Below, piece by piece: positions 7,928 through 16,460 of a stretch of DNA of 64,000 nt. Source of the DNA: Ancrocorticia sp047501485 (GTDB lineage: Bacteria > Actinomycetota > Actinomycetes > Actinomycetales > Actinomycetaceae); NCBI GenBank assembly GCA_047501485.1, contig JAZDRN010000004.1:124001-188000 (forward strand). Direction: 5' to 3'. A program made the translations under genes and the position numbers. The notes under the pieces are model-generated. The model saw nothing but the letters and a program-made list of their open reading frames with translations, ran no database searches and was not told the DNA's origin. Position 1 is the first letter of the stretch, and the number at the start of each line of letters is the position of its first letter.

Positions 7928-8671
7928 ATGACGATCAAAGTGGCAGTGGTGGGCGCCCTGGGGCGCATGGGACGAACGATTTGCGCGGCGGTTGAGGACG
8001 CCCAGGACATGGAGCTGGTGGCGCGCCTGGATGTCGGCGATTCCATCAACGAACGCTCTTTGGCCGGAGCCGATGTGGCGATCGAGTTCACGGTTCCCTC
8101 GATGACGGAGAGTAACGTGCATGCCCTGCTGGAAGCCGATGTCGACGTCGTCGTCGGCACCACGGGTTGGAGTGACGAGGCGTTGGAGGGAGTACGGGCC
8201 GCGGCCGAGGAGGCTGAGCGTGCGGTGATCATCGCTCCGAACTACGCGCTCTCCGCCGTGCTGGTCATGAGCTTTGCTGAAAAGGCTGCGGCATATTTCG
8301 AGTCGGTGGAGGTGATCGAGCTGCATCACCCGGATAAGGTCGACGCTCCTTCCGGCACTGCAGCGACGACGGCGCGCCGTATCGCCCAGGCCCGCCGCGA
8401 CGCGGAGGTGGGTGTGAGCCCGGATGCGACTGAGATCGACCCTTCCGGTGCCCGCGGTGCCAAGATCGACGACGTCAGCGTACACGCGGTGCGTCTGCGC
8501 GGTCTGAACGCCCACGAGGAGGTTCTGCTGGGCAACCCGGGGGAGCAGTTGGTCATCCGCCAGGATTCCTTCGACCGCTCCAGCTTCATGCCTGGTGTCC
8601 TTCTCGCCGTGCGCGAGGTGCGGGGCCGCACCGGCCTGACCTATGGTCTCGACAAGATCATGGGGTTGTGA
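7928..8671 (+). CDS. dapB: 4-hydroxy-tetrahydrodipicolinate reductase
   Basis: Second committed step of lysine/diaminopimelate synthesis, reducing the DapA product with NAD(P)H. The 247-residue length is normal. The N-terminal Rossmann motif is VGALGRMG, a slight variant of the usual GxxGRMG. The substrate-binding and catalytic segment is ELHHPDKVDAPSGTA, with the His-His and Lys expected in the family. The C-terminal nucleotide-fold return (SFMPGVLLAVREV) is present. dapB and dapA are normally close in actinobacteria; here a PTS gene and an acetyltransferase gene separate them. Confidence 0.97.
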   Translation: MTIKVAVVGALGRMGRTICAAVEDAQDMELVARLDVGDSINERSLAGADVAIEFTVPSMTESNVHALLEADVDVVVGTTGWSDEALEGVRAAAEEAERAVIIAPNYALSAVLVMSFAEKAAAYFESVEVIELHHPDKVDAPSGTAATTARRIAQARRDAEVGVSPDATEIDPSGARGAKIDDVSVHAVRLRGLNAHEEVLLGNPGEQLVIRQDSFDRSSFMPGVLLAVREVRGRTGLTYGLDKIMGL

Positions 8672-8748
8672 GGGGACCGGGAACACCCTACGAGTTCAGG
8701 GAGATTCCGCTGCGGGCCGATGGCTCAACCGCCGCGCTCGACGTCGTG

Positions 8749-8775
8749 CCCGCCCCTGACACCGTGAGGGGCGGG
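8749..8775 (+). terminator. Hairpin after dapB
   Basis: CCCGCCCCT (8749-8757) pairs perfectly with AGGGGCGGG (8767-8775) across a 9-nt loop, 77 nt after the dapB stop. No T-run follows. Confidence 0.6.
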
Positions 8776-9008
8776 AGACGTTACCCGTGGACTCTGGACG
8801 AGCCCCGTTTGTCCTGTGCGGCACCTCACTAAACAACGTATTTTTTCCATTTCCGCAGGTGAGAATGCTCCTCGCAAATGGAGTGAAAGAAATTCACGGG
8901 ATACATAACATGTTCGCCGTGGGCTGAGGTAGATTATCAGGTGTTCTATCGTCGAGGCCGGTCAGGCGATGTTGCTTTCGGCCGAGCCTTCATATGAGAG
9001 GGGTTCAT
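8776..9008 (+). promoter_or_regulatory. PTS gene upstream region with palindrome and -10
   Basis: The region is AT-rich compared with its surroundings. A perfect 5-bp inverted repeat GTGAA-N5-TTCAC (8883-8897) resembles a CRP/GlxR-type half-site pair, although the spacing differs by one from TGTGA-N6-TCACA. A probable -10, TAGATT, is at 8930-8935. The ribosome binding site GAGAGGGG (8996-9003) precedes ATG 9009. No antiterminator-type hairpin was recognised. Confidence 0.45.
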
Positions 9009-11099
9009 ATGCCTCAATCACCAGCCGCCGCAATTGTGGCAGCCGTTGGTGGACCGGGTAATATCCAGAGCCTTACCCACTGCGCCACCCGTTTGCGCTT
9101 CCAGCTGGTTGACGCCACCGTGGTCAACAAGGACGAGCTCGAGGGCACGGATGGGGTGATGGGAGCCGTGCCGCAGGCCGGTGATCGTTACCAGGTCATC
9201 ATCGGCGGAGGTGTCGCCTCCGTTTTCAACGACATCAACAATCTTCCCGAGATGAAGGGCGCCTCGGCCACCTCAGTGGAGGACGTCAAGGCCGCCGCGC
9301 GGGACAAGGGGCCGCGCGGCAAGCACGCCTGGCTCGATAACTTCTTCGAGTACCTTGCGGACAGCTTCCGACCCATCCTCGGAGTCCTGCTGGGAGCGTC
9401 CCTCATCATCGCCTTCGCGGCCGTGATGGACGCCTTCAACGTCCAGGATTTCCGTGCCGATGTCAAGCCGCCGTTCTGGACTCTTCTCGACGCCATGTGG
9501 CGTTCAGTCTTCTACTTCCTGCCGATCATGGTGGCGTACAACGCCGCCCGAAAGCTGAACGTGGACGGCTGGCTGGGCGGGGCCATCATGGCCGCGCTCA
9601 TGACGCCCAACTTCTTGGCACTCAACGATCTCCCGGAGACCGTGTGCCGCGACGCCTTCGACGGCGGAGCCCAGCTGTGCCAGGTGGATATCTTCGGTAT
9701 CCCACTGCAGCTGTCCGATTATGGCGGCCAGGTGTTCGTGCCGTTGATCATGGTGGCGGTGCTCGCGCCGCTCTATCACGGACTGCGCAAGGTGATCTCC
9801 GAGAACGTCCAGCTCGTGTTCGTCCCGTTCCTCTCGATGATCATCATGATCCCGCTGACCGCCTTCCTTCTCGGACCGGTCGGCGTCTGGATCGGCAGTG
9901 CGATCGGAAACGGTCTGGGATGGCTGAACGATGCCGCTCCCATCATCTTCGCGATCCTCATCCCGATGCTCTACCCCTTCCTGGTACCGCTGGGACTGCA
10001 CTGGCCGCTCAACGCGATCATGCTGGTCAATATCAATACACTGGGCTACGACTTCATTCAGGGCCCGATGGGCGCCTGGAACTTCGCGTGCTTCGGTGCG
10101 ACAGCGGGGGTCATGCTGATCGCCTTCCGAGAGAAGGACAAACAGATGAAGCAGACCTCGATCGGTGCACTGATCGCGGGCCTGTTCGGTGGAGTCTCCG
10201 AGCCTTCTCTCTACGGTATTCATCTGCGCTTCGCCCGCATCTACCCGCGTATGCTGATCGGCTGCTTCATCGGCGGCCTGGTCCAGGGCGTCGGGGCGAT
10301 GATCACCGGCGGTGGTGTGGAGGCGTCCGCCTTCGCGTTCACCTCGCTTCTGACGATCCCGATCTTCAGCCCCATGTGGCTGTACGGTATCTCGATCGCG
10401 GCGGCGTTCTTCACGGCGATGATCGTCGTCGTGGTCACCGATTACCGTACGCCTGAGCAGAAGGACGAGATCCTCGCCCGCATCGCAGCCGAGAACGCGG
10501 AGGAATCCGCTGCCGCCGCCGCTCCCGCCGAGGAAGTGGCGGTCCCCGTGACCGGCGCGACCCAGGCTGGGGCCACCGCAACGGCTGTCGCCACCGCTCC
10601 GGCGAAGACGCTCAAGCCCGCCATGGTTCCCGGAACGGTGACGGAGATCGCTTCGCCGATGCAGGGGCAGGTCGTCGCGCTCGCTGACGTTCCCGACGAG
10701 GGTTTCGCCTCGGGCGCCGTTGGCAAGGGCGTGGGGATCGATCCCAGCGAGGGCACCGTCGTCGCTCCAGGTGATGGTCAGATCATCCTGACCTTCCCAA
10801 CGGGCCACGCAGTGGGCATCCGCCTCGATAGCGGAGTGGAGATGCTGGTGCACATCGGCATCGACACCGTCAACATGGAGGGCAAGGGCTTCACCGTCCA
10901 CGTCTCCAAGGGGGACAAGGTCTCCAAGGGAGATCTTCTGGTCTCTTTCGACCGCGATGCCATCGCCGCTGCCGGATACTCGGCGATCACGCCGGTGCTG
11001 GTCACCAACCATCGCAAGTTCGCCGCGGTGGATCAGGACGCCAACGGTGAGGTCGCTTTCGGCGATCAACTGCTCAAGGTGAGCGCCAAGGACGCCTGA
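9009..11099 (+). CDS. PTS sugar permease, fused IIB-IIC-IIA (beta-glucoside/sucrose/trehalose family)
   Basis: Imports and phosphorylates a sugar at the membrane, taking phosphate from HPr. ATG 9009 follows GAGAGGGG; an in-frame ATG at 8994 is less likely. The 696 residues run IIB (residues 1-90; phospho-Cys25 in LTHCATRLRFQL), IIC (about 110-480; many hydrophobic segments, GGVSEPSLYGIHLR) and an Ala-rich linker. They end with IIA (about 540-690; ASPMQGQVVAL, and the phospho-His615 in MLVHIGIDTVNMEGKGF). Domain order and motifs match the BglF-like glucose superfamily; the substrate cannot be read from sequence. No phosphoglycosidase or regulator gene is adjacent, which is unusual for this family. 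The gene splits dapB from dapA. Confidence 0.93.
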   Translation: MPQSPAAAIVAAVGGPGNIQSLTHCATRLRFQLVDATVVNKDELEGTDGVMGAVPQAGDRYQVIIGGGVASVFNDINNLPEMKGASATSVEDVKAAARDKGPRGKHAWLDNFFEYLADSFRPILGVLLGASLIIAFAAVMDAFNVQDFRADVKPPFWTLLDAMWRSVFYFLPIMVAYNAARKLNVDGWLGGAIMAALMTPNFLALNDLPETVCRDAFDGGAQLCQVDIFGIPLQLSDYGGQVFVPLIMVAVLAPLYHGLRKVISENVQLVFVPFLSMIIMIPLTAFLLGPVGVWIGSAIGNGLGWLNDAAPIIFAILIPMLYPFLVPLGLHWPLNAIMLVNINTLGYDFIQGPMGAWNFACFGATAGVMLIAFREKDKQMKQTSIGALIAGLFGGVSEPSLYGIHLRFARIYPRMLIGCFIGGLVQGVGAMITGGGVEASAFAFTSLLTIPIFSPMWLYGISIAAAFFTAMIVVVVTDYRTPEQKDEILARIAAENAEESAAAAAPAEEVAVPVTGATQAGATATAVATAPAKTLKPAMVPGTVTEIASPMQGQVVALADVPDEGFASGAVGKGVGIDPSEGTVVAPGDGQIILTFPTGHAVGIRLDSGVEMLVHIGIDTVNMEGKGFTVHVSKGDKVSKGDLLVSFDRDAIAAAGYSAITPVLVTNHRKFAAVDQDANGEVAFGDQLLKVSAKDA

Positions 11100-11122
11100 A
11101 TCGGGTAGTGCTACCGAAAAGG

Positions 11123-11153
11123 AAAGGGCCGGTGAGTTTCTCACCGGCCCTTT
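11123..11153. terminator. Bidirectional hairpin between convergent PTS and GNAT genes
   Basis: A 13-bp perfect stem (11123-11135 with 11141-11153) has a 5-nt loop. AAA at one end and TTT at the other give a short T-run in both directions. Confidence 0.85.
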
Positions 11154-11180
11154 CTCATGTCCTGTTCCCTCGGGTTCTCT

Positions 11181-11843
11181 CTAATCGTCCTGATCCGCCT
11201 GCTGGAGCAGTGCGTGCCAGCAGTGCTGGGAGACCAGTTCCTCGCCGACGTGCAGGTCTCGCCTCAAGCCGGCAGGCGCGAATCCGGCGGCGGTGATGAA
11301 TGCCGTGTGCGCGTCGTCTCCGGCAAGGAGCCATATCTGCAATTCCGTGGCGCCGCGTTCCTGGGCGGTCTGGGCCAGGGCCGCCAACAGCCTGGACCCG
11401 TGCCCCGCACGCTGATAGGCGGGCGGGACTTCCAACGCGGTTATCTCGACGACGACGTCGCCGCGTTCCTCCTCACCATCGTCTCGGCTCTCCGAGCCTT
11501 CCCTCCGTGCTCCCTCGCCCGTAGCGCCGTCCATGCTGACGTCGGCCGCGGATGGCGTCGGCTCGATCGGCCGCAGGGCGGTGGGGGAGAGTGCCGCGAA
11601 ACCCACAACCTGCCCGTCCGAGACCGCGGAGAAGACCAGGTGGCCGGCGGAGGGCGGACTGGCGATGGCATCCGCCCACGCGGAGGCGAAGGCCTCGGGT
11701 TGGAGCTGGTCCTCGATCTCTGGTGCCAGGCGCTTGCCCGTCGCCGCTACCAGTGCGGCGCGCATGGTGCGAGCCTGGATGTCTCCGATGGCTTGCGCGT
11801 CGAGACTGGTGGCCTGGCGCACGAATACGTGGGGTGAACTCAT
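11181..11843 (-). CDS. GNAT family N-acetyltransferase
   Basis: A 220-residue acyltransferase of unknown substrate. The acetyl-CoA binding motif A is seen as ITALEVPPAYQRAGHGSRLL (Q/RxxGxG/A pattern), followed by GATELQIWLLAGDDAHTAFITAAGF, the usual motif B region. Between strands 3 and 4 (about residues 93-128) there is an acidic, low-complexity insertion rich in Glu, Asp, Ser and Gly that is not part of the fold. The start ATG 11843 has TAGCCT 6 nt upstream (11855-11850) and no Shine-Dalgarno, so it is probably leaderless. It is convergent with the PTS gene. Confidence 0.85.
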   Translation of the reverse strand: MSSPHVFVRQATSLDAQAIGDIQARTMRAALVAATGKRLAPEIEDQLQPEAFASAWADAIASPPSAGHLVFSAVSDGQVVGFAALSPTALRPIEPTPSAADVSMDGATGEGARREGSESRDDGEEERGDVVVEITALEVPPAYQRAGHGSRLLAALAQTAQERGATELQIWLLAGDDAHTAFITAAGFAPAGLRRDLHVGEELVSQHCWHALLQQADQDD

Positions 11844-11855
11844 GCCCCTAGGCTA
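11844..11855 (-). promoter_or_regulatory. Leaderless-type -10 for the GNAT gene
   Basis: On the minus strand TAGCCT (11855-11850) is followed by 6 nt and ATG 11843. Confidence 0.55.
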
Positions 11856-12003
11856 CGTTCCCCGCTCCGGCCTTCTCCACCCCGGGGTCCCTTTCCCATC
11901 GCCTGGTGGCCCAGGCCGACCAGCAAGGCGGTGGTCGGGCCCGAAAAGCCAGGAAATCCGTACCGAATCGCGACACCTCCACCCACGGGAGTGACTTGCG
12001 CGA

Positions 12004-12016
12004 TATTGTTCTGAGT
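12004..12016 (+). promoter_or_regulatory. Leaderless-type -10 for dapA
   Basis: TATTGT (12004-12009) is followed by 7 nt and ATG 12017. No Shine-Dalgarno is visible. Confidence 0.55.
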
Positions 12017-12922
12017 ATGACTGAAACCTCTGTGCTTCCTCCGCGCGTCTTCGGCTCCGTTTCCGTCGCGATGGTCACCCCGTTCCACGAGGACGGCTCC
12101 CTGGATATCGATTCCGCCGTCGCCCTCGCCGATCATCTGGTCAAACAGGGCTGTGACTCCATCCTGTTGTCGGGAACCACCGGAGAATCCCCGACCACCC
12201 ACCAGCCGGAGAAGGACACCCTGGTTCGTGAGGTCAAGTCCGCGCTCGCGGGCCGCGCCTTCGTCGTGGCCGGAGCGGGATCCAACGACACCGCGCATGC
12301 GGTTCGCATCGCGCAGGGAGCCCAGGAAGCAGGTGCCGACGGCATCCTCGTCGTGGCCCCCTATTACAATCGGCCCTCTCAGGAGGGCGTATACCAGCAC
12401 ATTCTCGCCGTGACAGAGGCGAGCGCGCTGCCGGTCATGGTCTACGACATTCCCGGTCGCACCGGCGTCAAGCTGGAGTTCGACACCCTCAAGCGTCTCG
12501 CCGACCACCCGCGCATCCTCGCGGTCAAGGACGCCACCGGCGATGTCGCCGCCGGATTCGTCAAGATGGCGGAGACCGGGCTCGAATACTATTCGGGCGA
12601 CGACGGCCTGAACTTCGCCTGGTTGGCTCATGGCGCCTCCGGAGTCGTCTCCGTGGCGGGTCACGTCATCGCATCGCAGCTGCGCGACCTCGTCAGCGAA
12701 GTCGACTCGGGGGATCTTCCCGCGGCACGAGCGGAGGCCGTCAAGCAGCTGCCCGTCGTCAACGCCATCATGGGCGGCGGGCAGGGCGCCGTCATGGCCA
12801 AGGAAGCCCTCAAGCTCCTCGGCGTCCTTCCCTCGGCCACGCTGCGTCTGCCTCTTGTGGGCGCCTCACAGTCTCAGATCGCGGCGCTCGCGAGCGTGCT
12901 GCGCGACGAAGGTCTGATGTGA
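12017..12922 (+). CDS. dapA: 4-hydroxy-tetrahydrodipicolinate synthase
   Basis: Condenses pyruvate with aspartate semialdehyde, the first committed lysine-branch step. The start is ATG 12017; the frame is open upstream but the extension lacks homology and 12017 has a fitting -10. The 301-residue TIM barrel has LLSGTTGESPTT near residue 45, the catalytic Tyr143 in VYDIPGRTG and the Schiff-base Lys171 in ILAVKDATGD. The following order AI-2E protein, rnj, ftsK agrees with the usual dapA-rnj-ftsK neighbourhood of actinobacteria. Confidence 0.97.
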   Translation: MTETSVLPPRVFGSVSVAMVTPFHEDGSLDIDSAVALADHLVKQGCDSILLSGTTGESPTTHQPEKDTLVREVKSALAGRAFVVAGAGSNDTAHAVRIAQGAQEAGADGILVVAPYYNRPSQEGVYQHILAVTEASALPVMVYDIPGRTGVKLEFDTLKRLADHPRILAVKDATGDVAAGFVKMAETGLEYYSGDDGLNFAWLAHGASGVVSVAGHVIASQLRDLVSEVDSGDLPAARAEAVKQLPVVNAIMGGGQGAVMAKEALKLLGVLPSATLRLPLVGASQSQIAALASVLRDEGLM

Positions 12923-12994
12923 GGCTTCTCATGCGCGAACGCCTCCAGGGGCGACGCGGTGCGGAAGGTGGCAGACAGCCGCGGACCGGTCGGG

Positions 12995-13007
12995 CAGAAT
13001 AATCGGC
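12995..13007 (+). promoter_or_regulatory. Possible leaderless-type -10 for the AI-2E family gene
   Basis: CAGAAT (12995-13000) lies 7 nt before ATG 13008. The first base departs from TANNNT. Confidence 0.35.
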
Positions 13008-14492
13008 ATGAGCAGTGAAACCGGAACACCCCCTGAAGATACTGACGGCGCGGCGTCGCGGAACGAAGATGCCTCGGCGCGGGCTTCTGACGATGCCGGG
13101 TTTCCCGTACCCCTGGTGAAGGCCGGGGCCCAGCATCGCGATATCGCGGATATCGTCGTAGGTGGCGCGCCTCAGCGCTCGGATGCGCAGGAAGCATCCG
13201 CAAGCGCCGTCGGCCCTTCCCCGCAGACCGTCGATGTCACCGTCGTGACTTCGGAGGCCCAAACGCCACCCGACCGGGGCGAGGTCATCGGAAACGCCGG
13301 GCGGTGGTTGGCCGGATGGTGCCTGCGCTTCCTCATCATCGCGGTGGCGGCATGGATCCTCTGGCAGGGTGCGGCGCTGATCTGGGCGATCGTGCTCCCG
13401 GTCATCTTGGCCCTCATCCTCTGTACCGTCCTGTGGCCCATTGTCCGTAAGCTCCGTACCTGGCATTTCCCTCCTGCTCTGGCAGTTCTGTCGACGATCC
13501 TGGTCACCTTCCTCATCATCGGCGGGATCATCGCCACGATCGCTCCCAGCGTCGCGCGGCAATCGCGCGACCTCATCGATCAGGGAGTCGAGGGCATCCA
13601 GCGCATTCTCGACTGGCTTGCCGGACCTCCCTTCAACCTTGAGAGCGACCAGCTCAACAGCTTCATCGATCAGGCGGTGGAATGGATCCAGGGTCAGGCC
13701 AGCCAGATCACCCAGACCGCTATCTCGGGAGCGACGGCGGCGACCTCCGCCGTCATCACATTGCTGACCGTCCTCGTGCTGACCTTCTTCTTCCTCAAGG
13801 ATGGCGAGCGCTTCCTTCCCCTGGTACGGCGAATGACAGGGCGCCGCGTCGGGTGGCACCTCACCGAGGTGCTCTCACGTTGCTGGAAGACGCTGGGCGG
13901 CTTCATCCGCACCCAGGCGATCGTCAGTTTCATCGACGCCTTCTTCATCGGTCTCGGCCTCGTGGCGCTCAGCGTCCCTCTGGCCGGTCCTCTCGCCATC
14001 ATCACGTTCTTCGGCGGCTTCATCCCCATCGTGGGTGCCTTTGCGGCCGGGGCGCTGGCCGTGCTCGTGGCACTGGTCGCCAACGGTCTCTCCACGGCGG
14101 TTGCGGTACTCATTCTGATCGTGGCCGTCCAGCAGCTCGAGGGAAACCTGCTGTCCCCGGTGCTGCAGGCCAAAGCCATGAAGATGCACGCCGCCGTCGT
14201 TCTGCTCTCGGTGTCCCTCGGAGGCGGCCTGTGGGGTATCGTCGGCGCCTTCCTCGCGGTCCCGGCGGCTGCGATGGTCACCGAGGTCCTCCGTTACCTG
14301 GGCGATATGGCGGACCTCGCCACCGGCGAAAAACAAGTGGACGATATCGAGTTCGCCACTATCGATACGCGCCAGAAACGCGAGCGGATCGCGCAGGACA
14401 ACGCCAAGAAGCACCATTTCATCGCCCGTATTTTCCGACGCAACGCGAAGAAGACGCCGGAGAAGGCGGAAAGCGAGACCTCCTCCGAGTAG
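13008..14492 (+). CDS. AI-2E family (PerM-type) membrane transporter
   Basis: A 494-residue integral membrane protein. The first ~100 residues are polar, Asp/Glu/Ala-rich and probably disordered in the cytosol. From about residue 103 come paired hydrophobic helices, an amphipathic periplasmic-type stretch (residues ~185-235, with repeated Gln/Ile/Asp) and further membrane segments. Family signatures include FFLKDGERFLPLVRRM, FFGGFIPIVGAFAAG and VQQLEGNLLSPVLQAKAM. The C-terminus is charged. The family exports diverse small molecules or ions; the substrate here is unknown. It sits between dapA and rnj with about 85-100 nt on each side. Confidence 0.9.
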   Translation: MSSETGTPPEDTDGAASRNEDASARASDDAGFPVPLVKAGAQHRDIADIVVGGAPQRSDAQEASASAVGPSPQTVDVTVVTSEAQTPPDRGEVIGNAGRWLAGWCLRFLIIAVAAWILWQGAALIWAIVLPVILALILCTVLWPIVRKLRTWHFPPALAVLSTILVTFLIIGGIIATIAPSVARQSRDLIDQGVEGIQRILDWLAGPPFNLESDQLNSFIDQAVEWIQGQASQITQTAISGATAATSAVITLLTVLVLTFFFLKDGERFLPLVRRMTGRRVGWHLTEVLSRCWKTLGGFIRTQAIVSFIDAFFIGLGLVALSVPLAGPLAIITFFGGFIPIVGAFAAGALAVLVALVANGLSTAVAVLILIVAVQQLEGNLLSPVLQAKAMKMHAAVVLLSVSLGGGLWGIVGAFLAVPAAAMVTEVLRYLGDMADLATGEKQVDDIEFATIDTRQKRERIAQDNAKKHHFIARIFRRNAKKTPEKAESETSSE

Positions 14493-14581
14493 AGAGATCC
14501 ACTCGCAGCACAACAGGGGCGGCCAAGGCTGGAAGTACGGCCGGCACGGCCGCCCGATGCGAAATTTGTGGCGTGGCATGA

Positions 14582-14593
14582 GACAATGGCCGG
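14582..14593 (+). promoter_or_regulatory. Leaderless-type -10 for rnj
   Basis: GACAAT (14582-14587), 6-nt spacer, then GTG 14594. Confidence 0.45.
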
Positions 14594-16267
14594 GTGAGTG
14601 ACCATGTGATGCCTGCGCCCCTGTCCGATGACACCGTCAGAATCGTGCCTCTCGGAGGACTGGGCGAAGTCGGGCGAAACTGTAATGTGCTGGAGTACCG
14701 CGGCAAGCTCGTCGTCGTCGATTGCGGCGTGCTGTTCCCGGAGGAGAGCCAGCCGGGCGTGGATCTCATCCTCCCCGATATCGATTATCTGAAGAACCGG
14801 GTCAAGGATATCGAGGCGATTGTTCTGACCCACGGCCACGAGGACCATATCGGGGCCGTCCCCTTCCTGCTCAAACTGCGCAATGACATCCCCGTTATCG
14901 GCTCGCAGCTGACGATCGCCTTCATCGAGGCCAAGCTGCAGGAGCACCGGATTCGTGCCCACTCCCACGTCGTCGTCGAGGGCGACGTCGAGAAGGTCGG
15001 CCCGTTCGAGATGGAATTCATCGCCGTCAACCATTCGATCCCGGACGCGCTCGCCGTGTTCGCGCGTACGCCGGAAGGCAACATCCTCATCACGGGCGAT
15101 TTCAAGATGGACCAGCTACCGCTGGACGGGCGGCTGACCGATCTGCGCGCCTTCGCGAAGGCAGGCGAGGAGGGCGTCGACCTCTTCATGTGCGACTCGA
15201 CGAACGCCGAGGTCCCCGGTTTCGTGCGCTCGGAATCGGAGATCGGGCCCGTCATCGACGAGGTCTTCGCCAAGGCCACCGGACAGATCGTTGTCGCCTC
15301 CTTCGCCTCCCACGTGCACCGCGTGCAGCAGGTCCTCAACGCCGCGGCCAACCATAAGCGCAAGGTGGCTTTCGTGGGCCGCTCGATGGTGCGCAACATG
15401 GGTCTGGCCTCAGAGCTCGGCTATCTGGACGTACCCGAGGGGGTGCTCCGCGATCTCGGCGATATGCGCGACATCCCTGAGAATCAGCGCGTCTACATGT
15501 CCACCGGTTCGCAGGGAGAGCCGATGGCCGTGTTGGCGCGCATCTCCAACAAGAGCCACCCGAAGATCTCCGTCGGTCCCAACGACACCGTCCTGTTCGC
15601 GTCCTCGCTCATCCCCGGCAATGAGAACTCCGTGTTCCGCCTCATCAACGGGCTGATGAAGCTGGGCGCTCACGTGGTGCATCAGGGCAACGCCAAGGTG
15701 CACGTCTCGGGCCACGCGGCCCAGGGTGAGCTGCTGTACTGCTACAACATCCTGGAACCGGCGTACGCGTTGCCGATCCACGGCGAGGTGCGCCACCAGG
15801 TGGCCAACGGTGCGATCGCCGTGAAGACGGGCGTGCCGCCGGAAAACGTGATCCTCGCCGAGAACGGTTCCGTCATCGACATGCGCGACGGCGAGGTCTC
15901 CCTCGTCGGCTCGGTGCCCTTCCATGAGATCTACGTGGACGGCTCCTCCATCGGCGACATCACCGAGAGCGAGCTGAAGGACCGCCGCATGCTCGCCGAG
16001 GAGGGCTTCATCGCCATCTTCGCCGCGGTCGATCCCAATGCCGAGCAGATCGTGACCGGTCCGCACATTCAGGCCCGCGCCATGGCAGAGGATCAGTCGG
16101 TCTTCGACGACATCCTCCCCGAAGTCACCGTCGCGTTGCAGGAGGCGCTGGAGAAGGGCTCCGACATGTACGGGATGCAGCAGGCGATGCGCCGCGTCAT
16201 GGGCCGGTGGGTCTCGCGCAAACTGCGCCGTTCGCCGATGATCGTTCCGACGGTCGTCGCCGTCTGA
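14594..16267 (+). CDS. rnj: Ribonuclease J
   Basis: A metallo-beta-lactamase/beta-CASP nuclease with endo- and 5'-3' exoribonuclease activity in mRNA decay and rRNA maturation. The 557-residue length is normal. The two-metal motif HGHEDH occupies residues 80-85, with the later ligands in AVNHSIPDAL and ITGDFKMD. The beta-CASP segment contains FASHVHRVQQVLNAA and HVSGHAAQGELLY, and the C-terminal domain is complete. GTG 14594 lies 6 nt after GACAAT without a Shine-Dalgarno. Gene order dapA-(AI-2E)-rnj-ftsK is typical of the phylum. Confidence 0.96.
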   Translation: MSDHVMPAPLSDDTVRIVPLGGLGEVGRNCNVLEYRGKLVVVDCGVLFPEESQPGVDLILPDIDYLKNRVKDIEAIVLTHGHEDHIGAVPFLLKLRNDIPVIGSQLTIAFIEAKLQEHRIRAHSHVVVEGDVEKVGPFEMEFIAVNHSIPDALAVFARTPEGNILITGDFKMDQLPLDGRLTDLRAFAKAGEEGVDLFMCDSTNAEVPGFVRSESEIGPVIDEVFAKATGQIVVASFASHVHRVQQVLNAAANHKRKVAFVGRSMVRNMGLASELGYLDVPEGVLRDLGDMRDIPENQRVYMSTGSQGEPMAVLARISNKSHPKISVGPNDTVLFASSLIPGNENSVFRLINGLMKLGAHVVHQGNAKVHVSGHAAQGELLYCYNILEPAYALPIHGEVRHQVANGAIAVKTGVPPENVILAENGSVIDMRDGEVSLVGSVPFHEIYVDGSSIGDITESELKDRRMLAEEGFIAIFAAVDPNAEQIVTGPHIQARAMAEDQSVFDDILPEVTVALQEALEKGSDMYGMQQAMRRVMGRWVSRKLRRSPMIVPTVVAV

Positions 16268-16302
16268 TCCCGGCACCGGGAGGCGCTTCCGGGTAATGCT
16301 CG

Positions 16303-16340
16303 CCGCCGCGACCAGCGCGTTCGCTTGCTGGTCGCGGCGG
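16303..16340 (+). terminator. Hairpin terminator after rnj
   Basis: A perfect 14-bp stem (16303-16316 with 16327-16340) has a 10-nt loop and starts 36 nt after the rnj stop. Confidence 0.75.
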
Positions 16341-16447
16341 ACCGGCTGCGGGGACGCGACCGCGGCTCCCCACCCGGAGAGCCGGACGTGACGAGTAGTC
16401 GGTCATAGGGCGGCGCGCCGGGGTGTCGCTCGGTGTGTCAGCGGCGA

Positions 16448-16460
16448 TAGGGTTCCTAAT
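16448..16460 (+). promoter_or_regulatory. Leaderless-type -10 for ftsK
   Basis: TAGGGT (16448-16453) is followed by 7 nt and GTG 16461. Confidence 0.55.

Noticed and set aside
9504..11144. A 546-codon minus-strand frame opposite the PTS gene
   Set aside because: His/Asp/Arg-rich shadow translation with no domain; the PTS gene on the plus strand is certain.
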